Position numbers and translations under genes: made by a program. A stretch of DNA of 64,000 bases from Alg239-R122 sp041746135 (GTDB lineage Bacteria; Pseudomonadota; Alphaproteobacteria; Sphingomonadales; Sphingomonadaceae), in assembly GCA_041746135.1 (NCBI GenBank), contig JBGTHQ010000010.1, positions 11,092-75,091 of the forward strand, in the 5' to 3' direction. A model generated the notes under the pieces. The model searched no databases, was not told the origin of the DNA, and saw nothing but the letters and a program-made list of their open reading frames with translations. Each line of letters starts with the position of its first letter. Positions within the stretch are counted from its first letter, which is position 1. Shown here piece by piece: positions 17,256-27,164 of this stretch.

Positions 17256-18515
17256 ATGTTTTTCAACTGGATTAATCGTGCCAATATAGTGCACAAGAGC
17301 GCCATGTTTTCGCTATTGTCACTAATGGGCGCGTTGAGCATGCCGTTTTCGGCAATTGCGAGTGAAATATCTCGGGTCGAAATACAGGGCGAAGAGATCA
17401 CCATATATTTCGACGATCTCGTCATAGGTGCCAGCGGATTTGTGCTCGAAGGACCCGATCGGATCGCCGTGGATGTGAAAGGCGCAACCGCTGCCACCGA
17501 ATTGGTGAACGGAAGGGGCATTGTCCGTTCGGTTCGTCAGGCTCAATACGCGCCGGACACCGCACGTATCGTATTCGATCTCGACCGTCCTGCAGTTATC
17601 GCATCGGGCCGATTTTCGGACAATGGCCGCATGCTGGTATTGCGACTGGTCGAAATGGGCCAAAGCGGTTTTGCCGATGTGCTGCGTTCGGGCCGCAAGC
17701 AATTTGCGCCGCCAGTCAATTTTGCGGCAAAACCGGCGCGTAACGAATATAGCGTCAGAGTGCCTCTGCCTGCCGCAAAACCCGCCATCGCTCTTCCACG
17801 AATCTATGGCTCTAACGACCGGTCTCGCCCGCTCGTCATCATCGATGCCGGACATGGCGGCCATGATCCGGGGGCAATAAGTCCGCATGGCGGCAACCGC
17901 GAAAAAGATGTCACCCTGTCGCTGGCAAAGGCATTGCGCGACGAGTTGGTACGTACAGGCCGGGTGCGTGTGGCGCTAACTCGCGACACCGATCAGTTTC
18001 TTGTTCTGCAGGAGCGGTACGGTATCGCCCGCCGCATGAAAGCCGACCTGTTCATTTCGGTACATGCCGATTCAGCCGGGTCGGACGAGGCCAACGGCGC
18101 GACAATCTACACACTGGCCGAAGCGGCTTCGGATCGCGAAGCGGCCAAACTGGCTGCGCGCGAAAACAAGGCTGATATCATCAACGGCATCAATCTGGCG
18201 GGATCGCCCGACGACGTGAATTCGATCCTGATCGACCTGACCCAGCGCCAGACGATGAATCTGTCCTCCGATTTCGCCAGGCTGGTCGTTCGCGAGGGAC
18301 AGGGGAGTATGAACTTTCGCTCCACTTCTCACCGGTTCGCATCTTTCGTAGTGCTGAAAGCGCCCGACATACCCTCAATCCTATTGGAAAGCGGCTATCT
18401 GACCAACAAGGATGACATGCAGTTTTTGACATCGGGCGAGGGGCGTAGGAAGCTAGCCAGTTCGGTTGCGAGTGCCGTAAACGTATATTTTGCCAAGCAG
18501 CTGGCCAGCCGATAA
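17256..18515 (+). CDS. amiC: N-acetylmuramoyl-L-alanine amidase with AMIN domain
   Basis: This is a periplasmic zinc amidase that cuts the peptide stem from muramic acid, needed for daughter-cell separation. The 419-residue protein has a hydrophobic N-terminal export segment (about 1-37), an AMIN septal-targeting domain (about 38-135, SRVEIQGEEITIYF), a linker, and an Amidase_3 domain from about residue 190. The zinc and catalytic motifs are IIDAGHGGHDPGA, the REKDVTL glutamate, ADLFISVHADS, and ILLESGYLTNKDD. It is followed 86 bp later by the PBP1A gene. The symbol is used by similarity of domain layout. Confidence 0.9.
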   Translation: MFFNWINRANIVHKSAMFSLLSLMGALSMPFSAIASEISRVEIQGEEITIYFDDLVIGASGFVLEGPDRIAVDVKGATAATELVNGRGIVRSVRQAQYAPDTARIVFDLDRPAVIASGRFSDNGRMLVLRLVEMGQSGFADVLRSGRKQFAPPVNFAAKPARNEYSVRVPLPAAKPAIALPRIYGSNDRSRPLVIIDAGHGGHDPGAISPHGGNREKDVTLSLAKALRDELVRTGRVRVALTRDTDQFLVLQERYGIARRMKADLFISVHADSAGSDEANGATIYTLAEAASDREAAKLAARENKADIINGINLAGSPDDVNSILIDLTQRQTMNLSSDFARLVVREGQGSMNFRSTSHRFASFVVLKAPDIPSILLESGYLTNKDDMQFLTSGEGRRKLASSVASAVNVYFAKQLASR

Positions 18516-18601
18516 CCCCTAACTATACACATGATCTGTGCTCAACATATTAGCATTTTAGTATCTGGTATATTCCGGTCCCGCTGTGCTAAACGCCAGC
18601 C

Positions 18602-21151
18602 ATGGATAGTGATACAAATGATACTGCCAAGAGCGGCCATGTGCAGGAAAGCAGCGTAAGTTACCGTGTCAAGCGGCGGATGGGCGGCTTTCGAGATCGT
18701 TTCAGGATGTTGTGGGTGAACCGCTGGTTCAAAATTCTGGTCGTGCTTCTTGGGCTTGCTTTGCTCGCGTGGTTTTTCCTGTGGCTTCTGGTTATCCGCA
18801 ACCTTCCCTCGACCGACGCCCTGGTCGATTACCAGCCGCAACTGCCGTCGATGGTTCGCGGCATAGACGGTGAAATCGTGGACAGTTTCGCCCGCGAGCG
18901 GCGGGTGCAATTGCAGTATGTCGACTATCCCGACAAACTTATCGAGGCGTATTTGTCGGCCGAAGACAAGACGTTTTTCCAACATGGCGGCCTCGATTAT
19001 CCGGGGTTAGTCGGCGCGGTGTTCGATTATATCACCAAGATCGGATCGGGCGTGCGTGCCCGTGGCGGTTCGACCATTACCCAACAGGTCGCCAAGAACC
19101 TGTTAATAGGCGACGAATATTCGATCGACCGCAAACTGAAAGAGGCTCTCCTTGCGTATCGTATCGAGGAGGCACTGAGTAAAGAGGAGATTCTCGAACT
19201 CTATCTCAATGAAATTTTTCTGGGCCGCAGCGCCTATGGCGTGCAGGCTGCGTCGCGTGCCTATTTTGGGAAGGACGTTGGCGAACTGGAAATTCAAGAA
19301 ATGGCCTATTTGGCCATTTTGCCGAAAGGACCGTCCAATTACCGACCTGAAACCAATATGAACCGCGCATTGGAGCGGCGTAATTGGGTATTGGGCGAAA
19401 TGGAGGATAACGGCTATATTACCGCGGCGCAGCGGTCCGCGGCGCAGGCCGCGCCGCTCGGAGCGATCGCGCGGCAGAGCGACACCTACAAAAGGGTGGG
19501 CGGCTATTTTATCGAGGAAGTGCGCCGTCAGCTGATCGACAAATATGGCGAGGATTCCGAAGATGGTCCCTATGGTGCCTATTCCGGCGGGCTTTGGATT
19601 CGCACCTCGCTACGCACCGATATGCAGGAAGCCGCAACAAAATCGCTGCGCGAGGGATTGATGCGCTATTCGCGGGGCAAAGGGTGGAGCGGTCCGATCA
19701 ACACAATCGAAATCGACGACCAGTGGCCGCAGCGTCTGGCATCGACTTTTATCGGTATCGGATATGCCGACTGGCGCGTAGCGGTGATAGTATCAAAAAC
19801 AGGCAGCAGCGCGACGATCGGTTTCGCCGATGGAGAAACCGGCATGCTGCCGCGCGGGTCTGCCTCGATGCCGGGCAAGAAAGGTACCGCCTTTGACATG
19901 ATGCAGCCGGGCGACATTATCGCCGTGGCACCGCAGGGCAGCGGCTGGGCGCTGCGCAATATACCCGAGATCTCGGGCGGCATGGTGATTCAGAACCCGC
20001 ATAACGGCCGCATTTATGCGATGCAGGGCGGATTCGATTCGCGGATCAGCTCGTTCAACCGTGCGACCCAGGCAGACCGGCAACCCGGATCGGCGATCAA
20101 GCCATTCGTCTATGCCGCCGCGCTCGATCAGGGGATGACGCCTGCAAGCAAGATCGTCGATGGTACGTTCTGCGTCTATCAGTCCGCAGCTTTGGGCCGC
20201 AAATGCTTCCGCAATTTCGGCGGGGCGCGCGGTGCCGGTGCGCAGACTATGCGCTGGGGGCTCGAACAATCGCGCAACCTGATGACCGTCCGCGCCGCCA
20301 ATGATGCCGGTATGAACAATGTCGTCAAGACGATCGACCGAATGAAAATCGGCAAATATAATCCTTATCTCGCATTTGCGCTGGGCGCGGGCGATACAAC
20401 GGTCGAAAAACTCACCAATGCCTATTCGATGCTGGTCAACCACGGGCAGGAACTCAATCCCACCGTTATCGATCTGGTTCAGGACCGTACGGGCAAGGTC
20501 ATATTTCGCAGTGATACACGTGACTGTACTGGGTGCAACATGCCCGAATATGATGGCAAGCCAATGCCGCGACTCAAACCGGTGGGCAAGCAGTTGATGG
20601 ACGCGATGACCGCTTACCAGGTGGTCCACATGCTCGAAGGCGTTGTGCTGCGCGGCACGGCCCAAAACCTGCGTGACCTTGACCGGCCATTATTCGGCAA
20701 GACCGGTACCAGTACTGGACCCACCAATGTGTGGTTCGTGGGCGGCACCCCCGATGTCGTGGCTGGTGTCTATATGGGCTATGACCAGCCACGCGACATG
20801 GGGGGATATGCACAGGGCGGATCGCTCGCTGCGCCGATCTTCAAACAGTTTGCACAGGCAACGCTCAAGGAGGCGCCCACCACCCAGTTCATTGCGCCCA
20901 AAGGTATTCGCATGGTCCGGATCGACCGCCGCAGCGGGCGACAGGTGTTCGGCGCATGGCCGGGCAACGATCCCAAAGCGGCGGTTATCTGGGAAGCATT
21001 CAAACCCGAAACCGAACCGCGCCGCTCGATCCGCCGCGACGAGATCGTCGAGACCAAAAAAGCGGTTAGCAAGGCAGCTCCGCAGACTGTGCGCCGGGAA
21101 AGGCCCAAAAACGACACGGACTTTCTGGAGGATCAGGGCGGGATATATTAA
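18602..21151 (+). CDS. mrcA: Penicillin-binding protein 1A (bifunctional transglycosylase/transpeptidase)
   Basis: This is a class A PBP that polymerises lipid II and cross-links peptidoglycan in the periplasm. The 849-residue protein has a basic cytoplasmic N-terminus and one membrane segment (about 44-66). Its GT51 domain has the catalytic AEDKTFFQHGG (Glu121), RGGSTITQQVAKNLL and LNEIFLGRSAYGV. The transpeptidase domain has the SxxK motif GSAIKPF (Ser near 497), SRN in EQSRNLM, and KTGTSTG near 700. An OB-like insert separates the two, as in PBP1A. It lies just downstream of the amidase gene, so two wall enzymes may be co-transcribed. Confidence 0.95.
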   Translation: MDSDTNDTAKSGHVQESSVSYRVKRRMGGFRDRFRMLWVNRWFKILVVLLGLALLAWFFLWLLVIRNLPSTDALVDYQPQLPSMVRGIDGEIVDSFARERRVQLQYVDYPDKLIEAYLSAEDKTFFQHGGLDYPGLVGAVFDYITKIGSGVRARGGSTITQQVAKNLLIGDEYSIDRKLKEALLAYRIEEALSKEEILELYLNEIFLGRSAYGVQAASRAYFGKDVGELEIQEMAYLAILPKGPSNYRPETNMNRALERRNWVLGEMEDNGYITAAQRSAAQAAPLGAIARQSDTYKRVGGYFIEEVRRQLIDKYGEDSEDGPYGAYSGGLWIRTSLRTDMQEAATKSLREGLMRYSRGKGWSGPINTIEIDDQWPQRLASTFIGIGYADWRVAVIVSKTGSSATIGFADGETGMLPRGSASMPGKKGTAFDMMQPGDIIAVAPQGSGWALRNIPEISGGMVIQNPHNGRIYAMQGGFDSRISSFNRATQADRQPGSAIKPFVYAAALDQGMTPASKIVDGTFCVYQSAALGRKCFRNFGGARGAGAQTMRWGLEQSRNLMTVRAANDAGMNNVVKTIDRMKIGKYNPYLAFALGAGDTTVEKLTNAYSMLVNHGQELNPTVIDLVQDRTGKVIFRSDTRDCTGCNMPEYDGKPMPRLKPVGKQLMDAMTAYQVVHMLEGVVLRGTAQNLRDLDRPLFGKTGTSTGPTNVWFVGGTPDVVAGVYMGYDQPRDMGGYAQGGSLAAPIFKQFAQATLKEAPTTQFIAPKGIRMVRIDRRSGRQVFGAWPGNDPKAAVIWEAFKPETEPRRSIRRDEIVETKKAVSKAAPQTVRRERPKNDTDFLEDQGGIY

Positions 21152-21383
21152 GACTGGATGGGGCAACTGGGCCGATGAGCCGGGTGCGCATCATTCCCGG
21201 AGTCGCTATAATCGGACGGTATCTTGGCCGACGCGAAAAACAGTCCGGTGAAAGACAATAACTGGATTTACGATATAACCGGGTCCGCTTTCATCATAGC
21301 GCGTCGGTTATCCCCACCCACGGCGCTTTACAATCGCGTGCAAACGCTTATGTCGCAGCAGAGAAAATGTCTGGAGAAAAGCC

Positions 21384-22511
21384 ATGCGTGCCGAGGGGCA
21401 GGCCCATATCGAAATGATCGAAAAAGCACTTGCTTTAGTCCGGAAATTTCTGGACTGGGACAAGGCGCTGCGCCGTCTCGATGAGCTCAATGCACGTGTG
21501 GAAGATCCGACATTATGGGACGATCCTAAAGCGGCCGAGGAAGTAATGAAGGAACGCCGACGGCTCGAGCAGGCAGTGTCTGCGGTCAACGATATCAGCC
21601 AGGAAATGGCCGATGCGATCGAATTTATCGAAATGGGCGAGGTCGAGGGCGATGCGGATATTGTCGACGAGGGCCATGCCTCGCTTGAGCGGCTGGCGAA
21701 GCGCGCCGAAACCGACAAGGTGCAGGCATTGCTGGCGCACGAAGCCGACAGCCTTGACACCTATCTGGAAATCCATGCCGGTGCGGGCGGTACCGAAAGT
21801 CAGGACTGGGCGGAAATGCTGCTGCGCATGTACCAGCGCTGGGCCGAGGCGCGAGGCTATAAAGTCGAGATGATGGAATATCAGGCCGGCGACCAGGCCG
21901 GGATCAAGTCGGCGACTTTGCAAATCAAAGGCGAGAATGCCTATGGCTATGCCAAAACCGAGAGCGGCGTGCACCGGCTGGTGAGGATATCGCCCTATGA
22001 CAGCGCGGCCAAGCGGCATACCAGCTTTTCGAGCGTATGGGTCTATCCGGTGATCGACGACAGCTTTGAAGTTGAGATTAACGAGGGCGACCTGAAGATC
22101 GACACCTACCGCGCATCGGGGGCGGGCGGGCAGCACGTAAACACGACTGACAGCGCGGTGCGGATCACGCATATTCCCACCAACATCATCGTCGCCAGCC
22201 AGAACGACCGTTCGCAGCACAAGAACCGCGCGACCGCGATGGGAATGCTGAAGGCGCGTCTGTATGAGGCCGAAATGCAGCGCCGCGAGGCCGAAGCCAG
22301 CGGCGAATATTCGGCCAAGACCGAAATCGGCTGGGGCCACCAGATCCGTTCCTATGTGTTACAACCCTATCAAATGGTGAAAGACCTGCGCACGGGCCTG
22401 ACTTCATCGGCGCCATCGGACGTACTCGATGGTGCGCTCGACCCGTTTATGGCCGCGGCCCTTTCGCAAAAAGTGACGGGTGAAAAAGTCGATGTCGAGG
22501 ATGCCGATTAG
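21384..22511 (+). CDS. prfB: Peptide chain release factor 2
   Basis: RF2 ends translation at UAA and UGA codons. The 375-residue frame is continuous, so the programmed frameshift found in many bacteria is absent here. The GGQ peptidyl-hydrolysis motif is at about residues 247-249 (SGAGGQHVNTTDSA). The codon-recognition tripeptide is SPY rather than SPF (RISPYDSAAKRHTSF), a variant I associate with alphaproteobacterial RF2. The start ATG follows a GGAGAAAAG ribosome site. The 3' end is only 19 bp from the convergent GGDEF-EAL gene. Confidence 0.96.
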   Translation: MRAEGQAHIEMIEKALALVRKFLDWDKALRRLDELNARVEDPTLWDDPKAAEEVMKERRRLEQAVSAVNDISQEMADAIEFIEMGEVEGDADIVDEGHASLERLAKRAETDKVQALLAHEADSLDTYLEIHAGAGGTESQDWAEMLLRMYQRWAEARGYKVEMMEYQAGDQAGIKSATLQIKGENAYGYAKTESGVHRLVRISPYDSAAKRHTSFSSVWVYPVIDDSFEVEINEGDLKIDTYRASGAGGQHVNTTDSAVRITHIPTNIIVASQNDRSQHKNRATAMGMLKARLYEAEMQRREAEASGEYSAKTEIGWGHQIRSYVLQPYQMVKDLRTGLTSSAPSDVLDGALDPFMAAALSQKVTGEKVDVEDAD

Positions 22512-22530
22512 ACGCGGGCTCTGAATACCT

Positions 22531-24492
22531 TCAGGCGGACATCTTTTGCAAGGTCAGGTCTGCCAGCTTTATCCGCTCGCCATATTTCATCTCGCGCAGG
22601 AAAGCGGGGATATGGCTGGCCGCCATCGGTTTGGCAAACAGATAGCCCTGCATCCAGCGACAACCCATATCGCGTAGCAATGCGACCTGTCTTTGCGTCT
22701 CGACTCCTTCGATAACACAGTCGAGTGAGAGCGATCTGCACATATCAACAATGGTGCGCACCACGTCGATGCTCACTTTAACATGTTCGATATTGGCGAT
22801 GAAACCGCGATCAATCTTGATGCGGTCGAGCGGCAGTTGATGCACGTAGTTGAGGCTGGAATAGCCCGATCCAAAATCGTCCAGCGATATATGCATGCCA
22901 CAATCTTTCAGCATAGTCAGCGTTTCGCGGGTCTTGTCGAAATCCAGCATGACGGCGGTTTCGGCAACTTCGAGTTCGATCCGGCGTGCAGGGATGCGGC
23001 TGTTTGCGACGATATCGGCGATCCGCGAGGCTGCCTCTCGCGTGGCGATATCATAGGCTGACAGGTTGAACGAGAGCGAGAGATGGTCGGGCCAGTGGGC
23101 GGCGTCATCCAGCGTTTTTTCCAGCAGCATTTCGGTGAGTTTGCGGATATGGCCGTTGCGCTCCGCGACCTGGATAAACACATCGGGCGGGATGATGCCG
23201 ATATCGGGGTCGGTCCAGCGTGCCAATGCCTCGAATGCGACCGGCTTTCCGGTTTCGGTATCGATGATGGGCTGATACGCCATGGAAATATCTTCGCACA
23301 AGTCGGCATCCCGCAATCGTTGGTCGATCAGGCTGTTCTGTCGGATCTCAATCTTGTGATCGGCAGAAAAGCTGACCGGGGCTCCGCGTGTATTGCGCTT
23401 GGCATAATAAAGCGCGTAATCCGCGCATTCGTATAGTTGTTCAGTTGTATTTGCGGCCTCGGCACTGCTCGCGAAACCGATCGACGCGCTTATTTTTGCC
23501 GGGATGTTGTCGATAACATAAGGTTCGCGCAGCGCGAGGCATATTTGCATACCCATAATACGCAATTCAGGTGCGGTGTAATGACCGTACAGAATGATAC
23601 CGAATTCGTCGCCCCCCAGCCGCGCAATACATTCGGCTGTAGGACATATGTTGCGTAGCCGCATCGCCACCTCGATCAGCACAAGATCACCGACACTGTG
23701 GCCATAAGTATCGTTCACCGGCTTAAAGCCGTCCAGATCGAGAATACCAATGGTAACGATTTGGGATGATCGTTCACCGCGCAAAAGCGATTGCGAAAGC
23801 CGTGCGAAGAACTGTCTGCGATTGGCCAGCTTAGTGAGACTGTCGGTATCAGCGATTATCGCCATGCGGTCATGCATATCCTGCAGCTGCTGCTTCGATT
23901 CAATCAGGTCGACGAAATTATAGTAATAGCGCGAAAGGATAATCATGACCGCGACCGATACCAGCACATAGTTGAGCGCAATCGATATCAGTGTTTGGTT
24001 CCCGCTGAATATCATAACGCCTACAAACGGAACCATCACGGTAAGAGACAAGATTGTTACCGCGCGCCGAACGTGCATGAGACAGAGCAGACAAAAAAGT
24101 GTGGTGATAAGAATGAAGAATACCGCGTGCATTTGCATATAGGTATTGCCGTTAGGCACCAGAACTAACGACCAGACGATGAACGCGGCACCAATGAAAA
24201 AGGCTAGAAAACCAGTCCTGTGGATCGTAGCTTGCGCCTGTGCAAAAGTGAGCTTGTAGCCGCGCGATTTCCGCCAAGCAAAAAACCGGTAAGCGCACAG
24301 GACAAACAGCAAAAACGGCACAAGGACTGTCAGCACTGTTGGTGCCTGATCATAATAGTTAATAGCCAGCACAGCTGCGTTGGTGCTGACTATGAAATAC
24401 ATCAATGGAATTTGCGTCTGGAATGCGAACACCTGCGAATGGGCTAGCTCCACGCTGCCCTGTTCCTGCGACTGCAATAGCGATGCGAGCAA
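22531..24492 (-). CDS. Membrane-bound GGDEF-EAL protein (cyclic di-GMP turnover)
   Basis: This 653-residue protein can make and/or break cyclic di-GMP. The first ~200 residues form six or so hydrophobic segments in the inner membrane with no recognised sensor motif. The GGDEF domain (about 225-385) has an intact LGGDEFGI near 291 and a substrate-binding DLDGFKPVNDTYGH. The EAL domain (about 395-645) has the EAL motif in AFEALARW near 420, DDFGSGYSSL, the lysine in LDRIKIDRGFI, and EGVET, the residues needed for phosphodiesterase activity. Both sites look functional; which activity dominates cannot be read. It is a single gene, convergent with prfB. Confidence 0.92.
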   Translation of the reverse strand: MLASLLQSQEQGSVELAHSQVFAFQTQIPLMYFIVSTNAAVLAINYYDQAPTVLTVLVPFLLFVLCAYRFFAWRKSRGYKLTFAQAQATIHRTGFLAFFIGAAFIVWSLVLVPNGNTYMQMHAVFFILITTLFCLLCLMHVRRAVTILSLTVMVPFVGVMIFSGNQTLISIALNYVLVSVAVMIILSRYYYNFVDLIESKQQLQDMHDRMAIIADTDSLTKLANRRQFFARLSQSLLRGERSSQIVTIGILDLDGFKPVNDTYGHSVGDLVLIEVAMRLRNICPTAECIARLGGDEFGIILYGHYTAPELRIMGMQICLALREPYVIDNIPAKISASIGFASSAEAANTTEQLYECADYALYYAKRNTRGAPVSFSADHKIEIRQNSLIDQRLRDADLCEDISMAYQPIIDTETGKPVAFEALARWTDPDIGIIPPDVFIQVAERNGHIRKLTEMLLEKTLDDAAHWPDHLSLSFNLSAYDIATREAASRIADIVANSRIPARRIELEVAETAVMLDFDKTRETLTMLKDCGMHISLDDFGSGYSSLNYVHQLPLDRIKIDRGFIANIEHVKVSIDVVRTIVDMCRSLSLDCVIEGVETQRQVALLRDMGCRWMQGYLFAKPMAASHIPAFLREMKYGERIKLADLTLQKMSA

Positions 24493-24737
24493 TATTTTCA
24501 GTGCACTTAAGATGGCCCAACCCCCGTTTTAGAGAGGCGAATATAAGCCCGCAATGTTAATATTTTCTTTTGATCCATGTTAGTAATGCAACAGCCTTAT
24601 GATCAAGCCGTCGTTTGTCTGGCGAGACCCTATCGGGGTGCGTTGCAAGCTGCGCGGTAGGCAGCAAAAAAAGCTGCGGTCCGGCGGAGCATTATTTGGA
24701 CAAGCGCATTTCTCCGCGTTAAAGAACGGGGATGACT

Positions 24738-25472
24738 ATGCCCCCGACACGCATTCTCACACGTCTCCCCGTCTTGCTTGCTATCGCGATGCTGGCGACC
24801 TGCAAGCCCGTCGCCGACAATCGCGAACGGCCGCCCAATGCGCTGGAATTCCCGTCGCCCGATCGTCCTGTATCCAAAATTACCGGCAACAGCTTTTCCA
24901 CTGAAGAGGCCCGCGACGATCGCGAGGAAGCCAGAAAAGTCATGGATATGGCGGGACTGGAACCGGGTATGACGGTCGCTGATATTGGCGCGGGTGAGGG
25001 GTATTACACCGTCCGCCTGTCGGACCGCATCGGCCCAAACGGCCGCGTTCTGGCGCAGGATATCGATGCCGACGCACTCAAGCGGCTGGGCACGCGTGTC
25101 GAGCGCGAACGCATCGACAATGTCTCGATCAAGCTTGGCGATATCGACGACCCCAAATTGCCCGCCGCCAGCTTCGACCGGATATTCATGGTGCATATGT
25201 ACCATGAAGTCAGTGAGCCCTATGCTTTTATCTGGCGGCTACGGCCCGCGCTAAAACCGGGCGGGCAGGTGATCGTTGTCGATGTCGACCGGCCTACCAC
25301 CGATCACGGCATTCCGCCCGACCTGCTGTTCTGCGAATTTGCTACGGCGGGATACAAACTTGTCGAATTTGTGGAAAAGCCCGATATTGCAGGTTATTTC
25401 GCCCGTTTCGAAACCCAGGGTCGGCGTCCCGCTCCATCCGCGATGAAAAGCTGTTCGAACGGGAAAAACTGA
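24738..25472 (+). CDS. Class I SAM-dependent methyltransferase with a lipoprotein-like leader
   Basis: The 244-residue protein has an N-terminal basic-hydrophobic leader, MPPTRILTRLPVLLAIAMLATC, ending in a lipobox-like LATC (Cys22). A Pro-rich linker follows, then a Rossmann methyltransferase domain with motif I VADIGAGEGYYT (about 79-90), an acidic end of strand 2 (AQDIDAD), and motif IV/post-I segments RIFMVHMYHEV and LKPGGQVIVVDVD. It resembles the ubiE-like superfamily. The ATG at 24738 has better spacing to GGGG (24728-24731) than the ATG at 24732. A membrane-anchored exported methyltransferase is odd because SAM is cytoplasmic; the leader may instead be a tether. Substrate unknown. Confidence 0.72.
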   Translation: MPPTRILTRLPVLLAIAMLATCKPVADNRERPPNALEFPSPDRPVSKITGNSFSTEEARDDREEARKVMDMAGLEPGMTVADIGAGEGYYTVRLSDRIGPNGRVLAQDIDADALKRLGTRVERERIDNVSIKLGDIDDPKLPAASFDRIFMVHMYHEVSEPYAFIWRLRPALKPGGQVIVVDVDRPTTDHGIPPDLLFCEFATAGYKLVEFVEKPDIAGYFARFETQGRRPAPSAMKSCSNGKN

Positions 25473-25559
25473 AAAAACCGTCTATATAACTTATAAGGAA
25501 GCGTATTTAATCCGCGCATTTCGGCAGGTGTTTCGTTATAACTTCGGCAACCAAGGGGA

Positions 25560-26969
25560 ATGATATTGTTTAAAGGGTTGCAACCCATACACTATGCCGG
25601 ACGCGAAGTGTGGCCACTGATCGAAGGCGGAAAGGGTGTGTCGGCGACCAACCATGCCAGCTCGGGCGCATGGGCCGCCGCCGGCGGTATCGGCACCGTG
25701 TCGGCGGTCAATGCCGACAGCTATGACGAAGATGGCAATGTCATTCCGCAGACATATGACGGCAAGACCCGCGGCGACCGCCATGAAGAACTGATCGCCT
25801 ACGGCATTGCCGGCGGCGTTGCGCAGGTGACGCGCGCGCATGACATCGCGGGCGGTAAGGGTGCAGTCAATATCAATGTATTGTGGGAAATGGGCGGCGC
25901 GCAGGATATATTGCACGGCATTCTCGAGCAAACCAAGGGCATGGTACAAGGTGTCACCTGCGGTGCCGGCATGCCCTATAAACTCTCTGAAATCGCCGCG
26001 CAGTATGGCGTGCATTATCTGCCGATCATCAGCTCGGCGCGCGCCTTTCGCGCCTTATGGAAACGCGCCTATCACAAGGTGCCCGAACTTTTGGGCGCGG
26101 TGGTATATGAAGACCCGTGGCTGGCGGGCGGGCATAACGGCCTGTCCAATGCCGAGGATCCGCGTGCGCCCCAGGATCCCTATCCGCGCGTCAAGGATCT
26201 GCGCGATGTCATGCGCGCCTGCGAAATTCCCGACGAAGTGCCGATCATCATGGCGGGCGGCGTATGGTTCCTGCGCGACTGGGAAAACTGGATCGACAAT
26301 CCGGAACTGGGTCAGATCGCGTTCCAGTACGGTACGCGGCCCCTGTTGACCCAGGAAAGCCCGATCCCGCAAAAATGGAAGGACGAGCTGACCAAGATCA
26401 AGGACGGCGACGTTCTGCTGCACAAATTCTCGCCGACCGGATTCTACTCGTCCGCCGTGCGCAACGATTTTCTCTACTCGCTCGAAGGGCGCTCCGAACG
26501 GCAGATCGCATTTTCGACCGAAGCGTCCGAGGACCATACGCACCAGCTCGATGTCGGCGTGAAAGGCAAGAATTTCTGGGTGAGTAAGGACGACCTGATG
26601 AAAGCGCGCGGCTGGCACGGGGCCGGTTTTACCGCCGCACTGAAAACGCCCGACGACAGCGTTATTTTCGTGACGCCTGAAGACCGCGACATGATCCGCA
26701 AGGACCAGAAGGACTGCATGGGCTGTCTGTCGCACTGTGCGTTTTCGTCGTGGAAGGATCACGACAATTTCACCACCGGCCGCCTCGCCGACCCGCGTAG
26801 TTTCTGTATCCAAAAAAGCCTGCAGGAAATCGCGCACGGCGGCAGCGTCGACGACCACCTGATGTTCGCCGGCCACGCCGCATATAATTTCGGCACCGAT
26901 CCGTTCTACAGCAACGGTTTTGTGCCGACGGTAAAGCAGTTGGTCGATCGGATACTGACGGGGGATTGA
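25560..26969 (+). CDS. Nitronate monooxygenase / FMN-dependent 2-nitropropane dioxygenase family protein
   Basis: This 469-residue TIM-barrel FMN oxidoreductase shows the N-terminal active-site region GKGVSATNHASSGAWAAAGG. The core continues through GGVWFLRDW and QIAFQYGTRPLLTQES, where the flavin phosphate binds. The protein is longer than the usual ~330-350 residues. The extra C-terminal part contains a cysteine cluster CMGCLSHC (about residue 387-394) that could bind a metal or Fe-S centre. The true substrate may not be a nitronate. It is a single gene followed by a palindromic repeat. Confidence 0.75.
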   Translation: MILFKGLQPIHYAGREVWPLIEGGKGVSATNHASSGAWAAAGGIGTVSAVNADSYDEDGNVIPQTYDGKTRGDRHEELIAYGIAGGVAQVTRAHDIAGGKGAVNINVLWEMGGAQDILHGILEQTKGMVQGVTCGAGMPYKLSEIAAQYGVHYLPIISSARAFRALWKRAYHKVPELLGAVVYEDPWLAGGHNGLSNAEDPRAPQDPYPRVKDLRDVMRACEIPDEVPIIMAGGVWFLRDWENWIDNPELGQIAFQYGTRPLLTQESPIPQKWKDELTKIKDGDVLLHKFSPTGFYSSAVRNDFLYSLEGRSERQIAFSTEASEDHTHQLDVGVKGKNFWVSKDDLMKARGWHGAGFTAALKTPDDSVIFVTPEDRDMIRKDQKDCMGCLSHCAFSSWKDHDNFTTGRLADPRSFCIQKSLQEIAHGGSVDDHLMFAGHAAYNFGTDPFYSNGFVPTVKQLVDRILTGD

Positions 26970-27081
26970 GTTTCAGGTATTTTATCGGTGCAACTGATAT
27001 TCAAAAGGTTAATATTGCCAGCGGAATGGTGGGGTTGTGATTTCATCAGCGGCGGTGATTTTACGAATATATCAAGCGTAC

Positions 27082-27108
27082 CGTCATTCCCGCGCAGGCG
27101 GAATGACG
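27082..27108. repeat. Palindromic intergenic repeat, short form
   Basis: CGTCATTCC and GGAATGACG form a 9-bp inverted repeat around CGCGCAGGC. It lies between convergent genes and may act as a terminator. The same CGTCATTCCCGCGCAGGC core starts the longer copy at 30655. Confidence 0.75.
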
Positions 27109-27164
27109 CTTTATTATTCTTTAAAAAAGGGTTAGCTTGTTCTCCGCCTTCGCAGGGCTAACGA

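Noticed and set aside
21384..21470. Programmed frameshift in prfB
   Set aside because: The frame is continuous from ATG through the N-terminal helix; no in-frame UGA with a slippery CUU is present.
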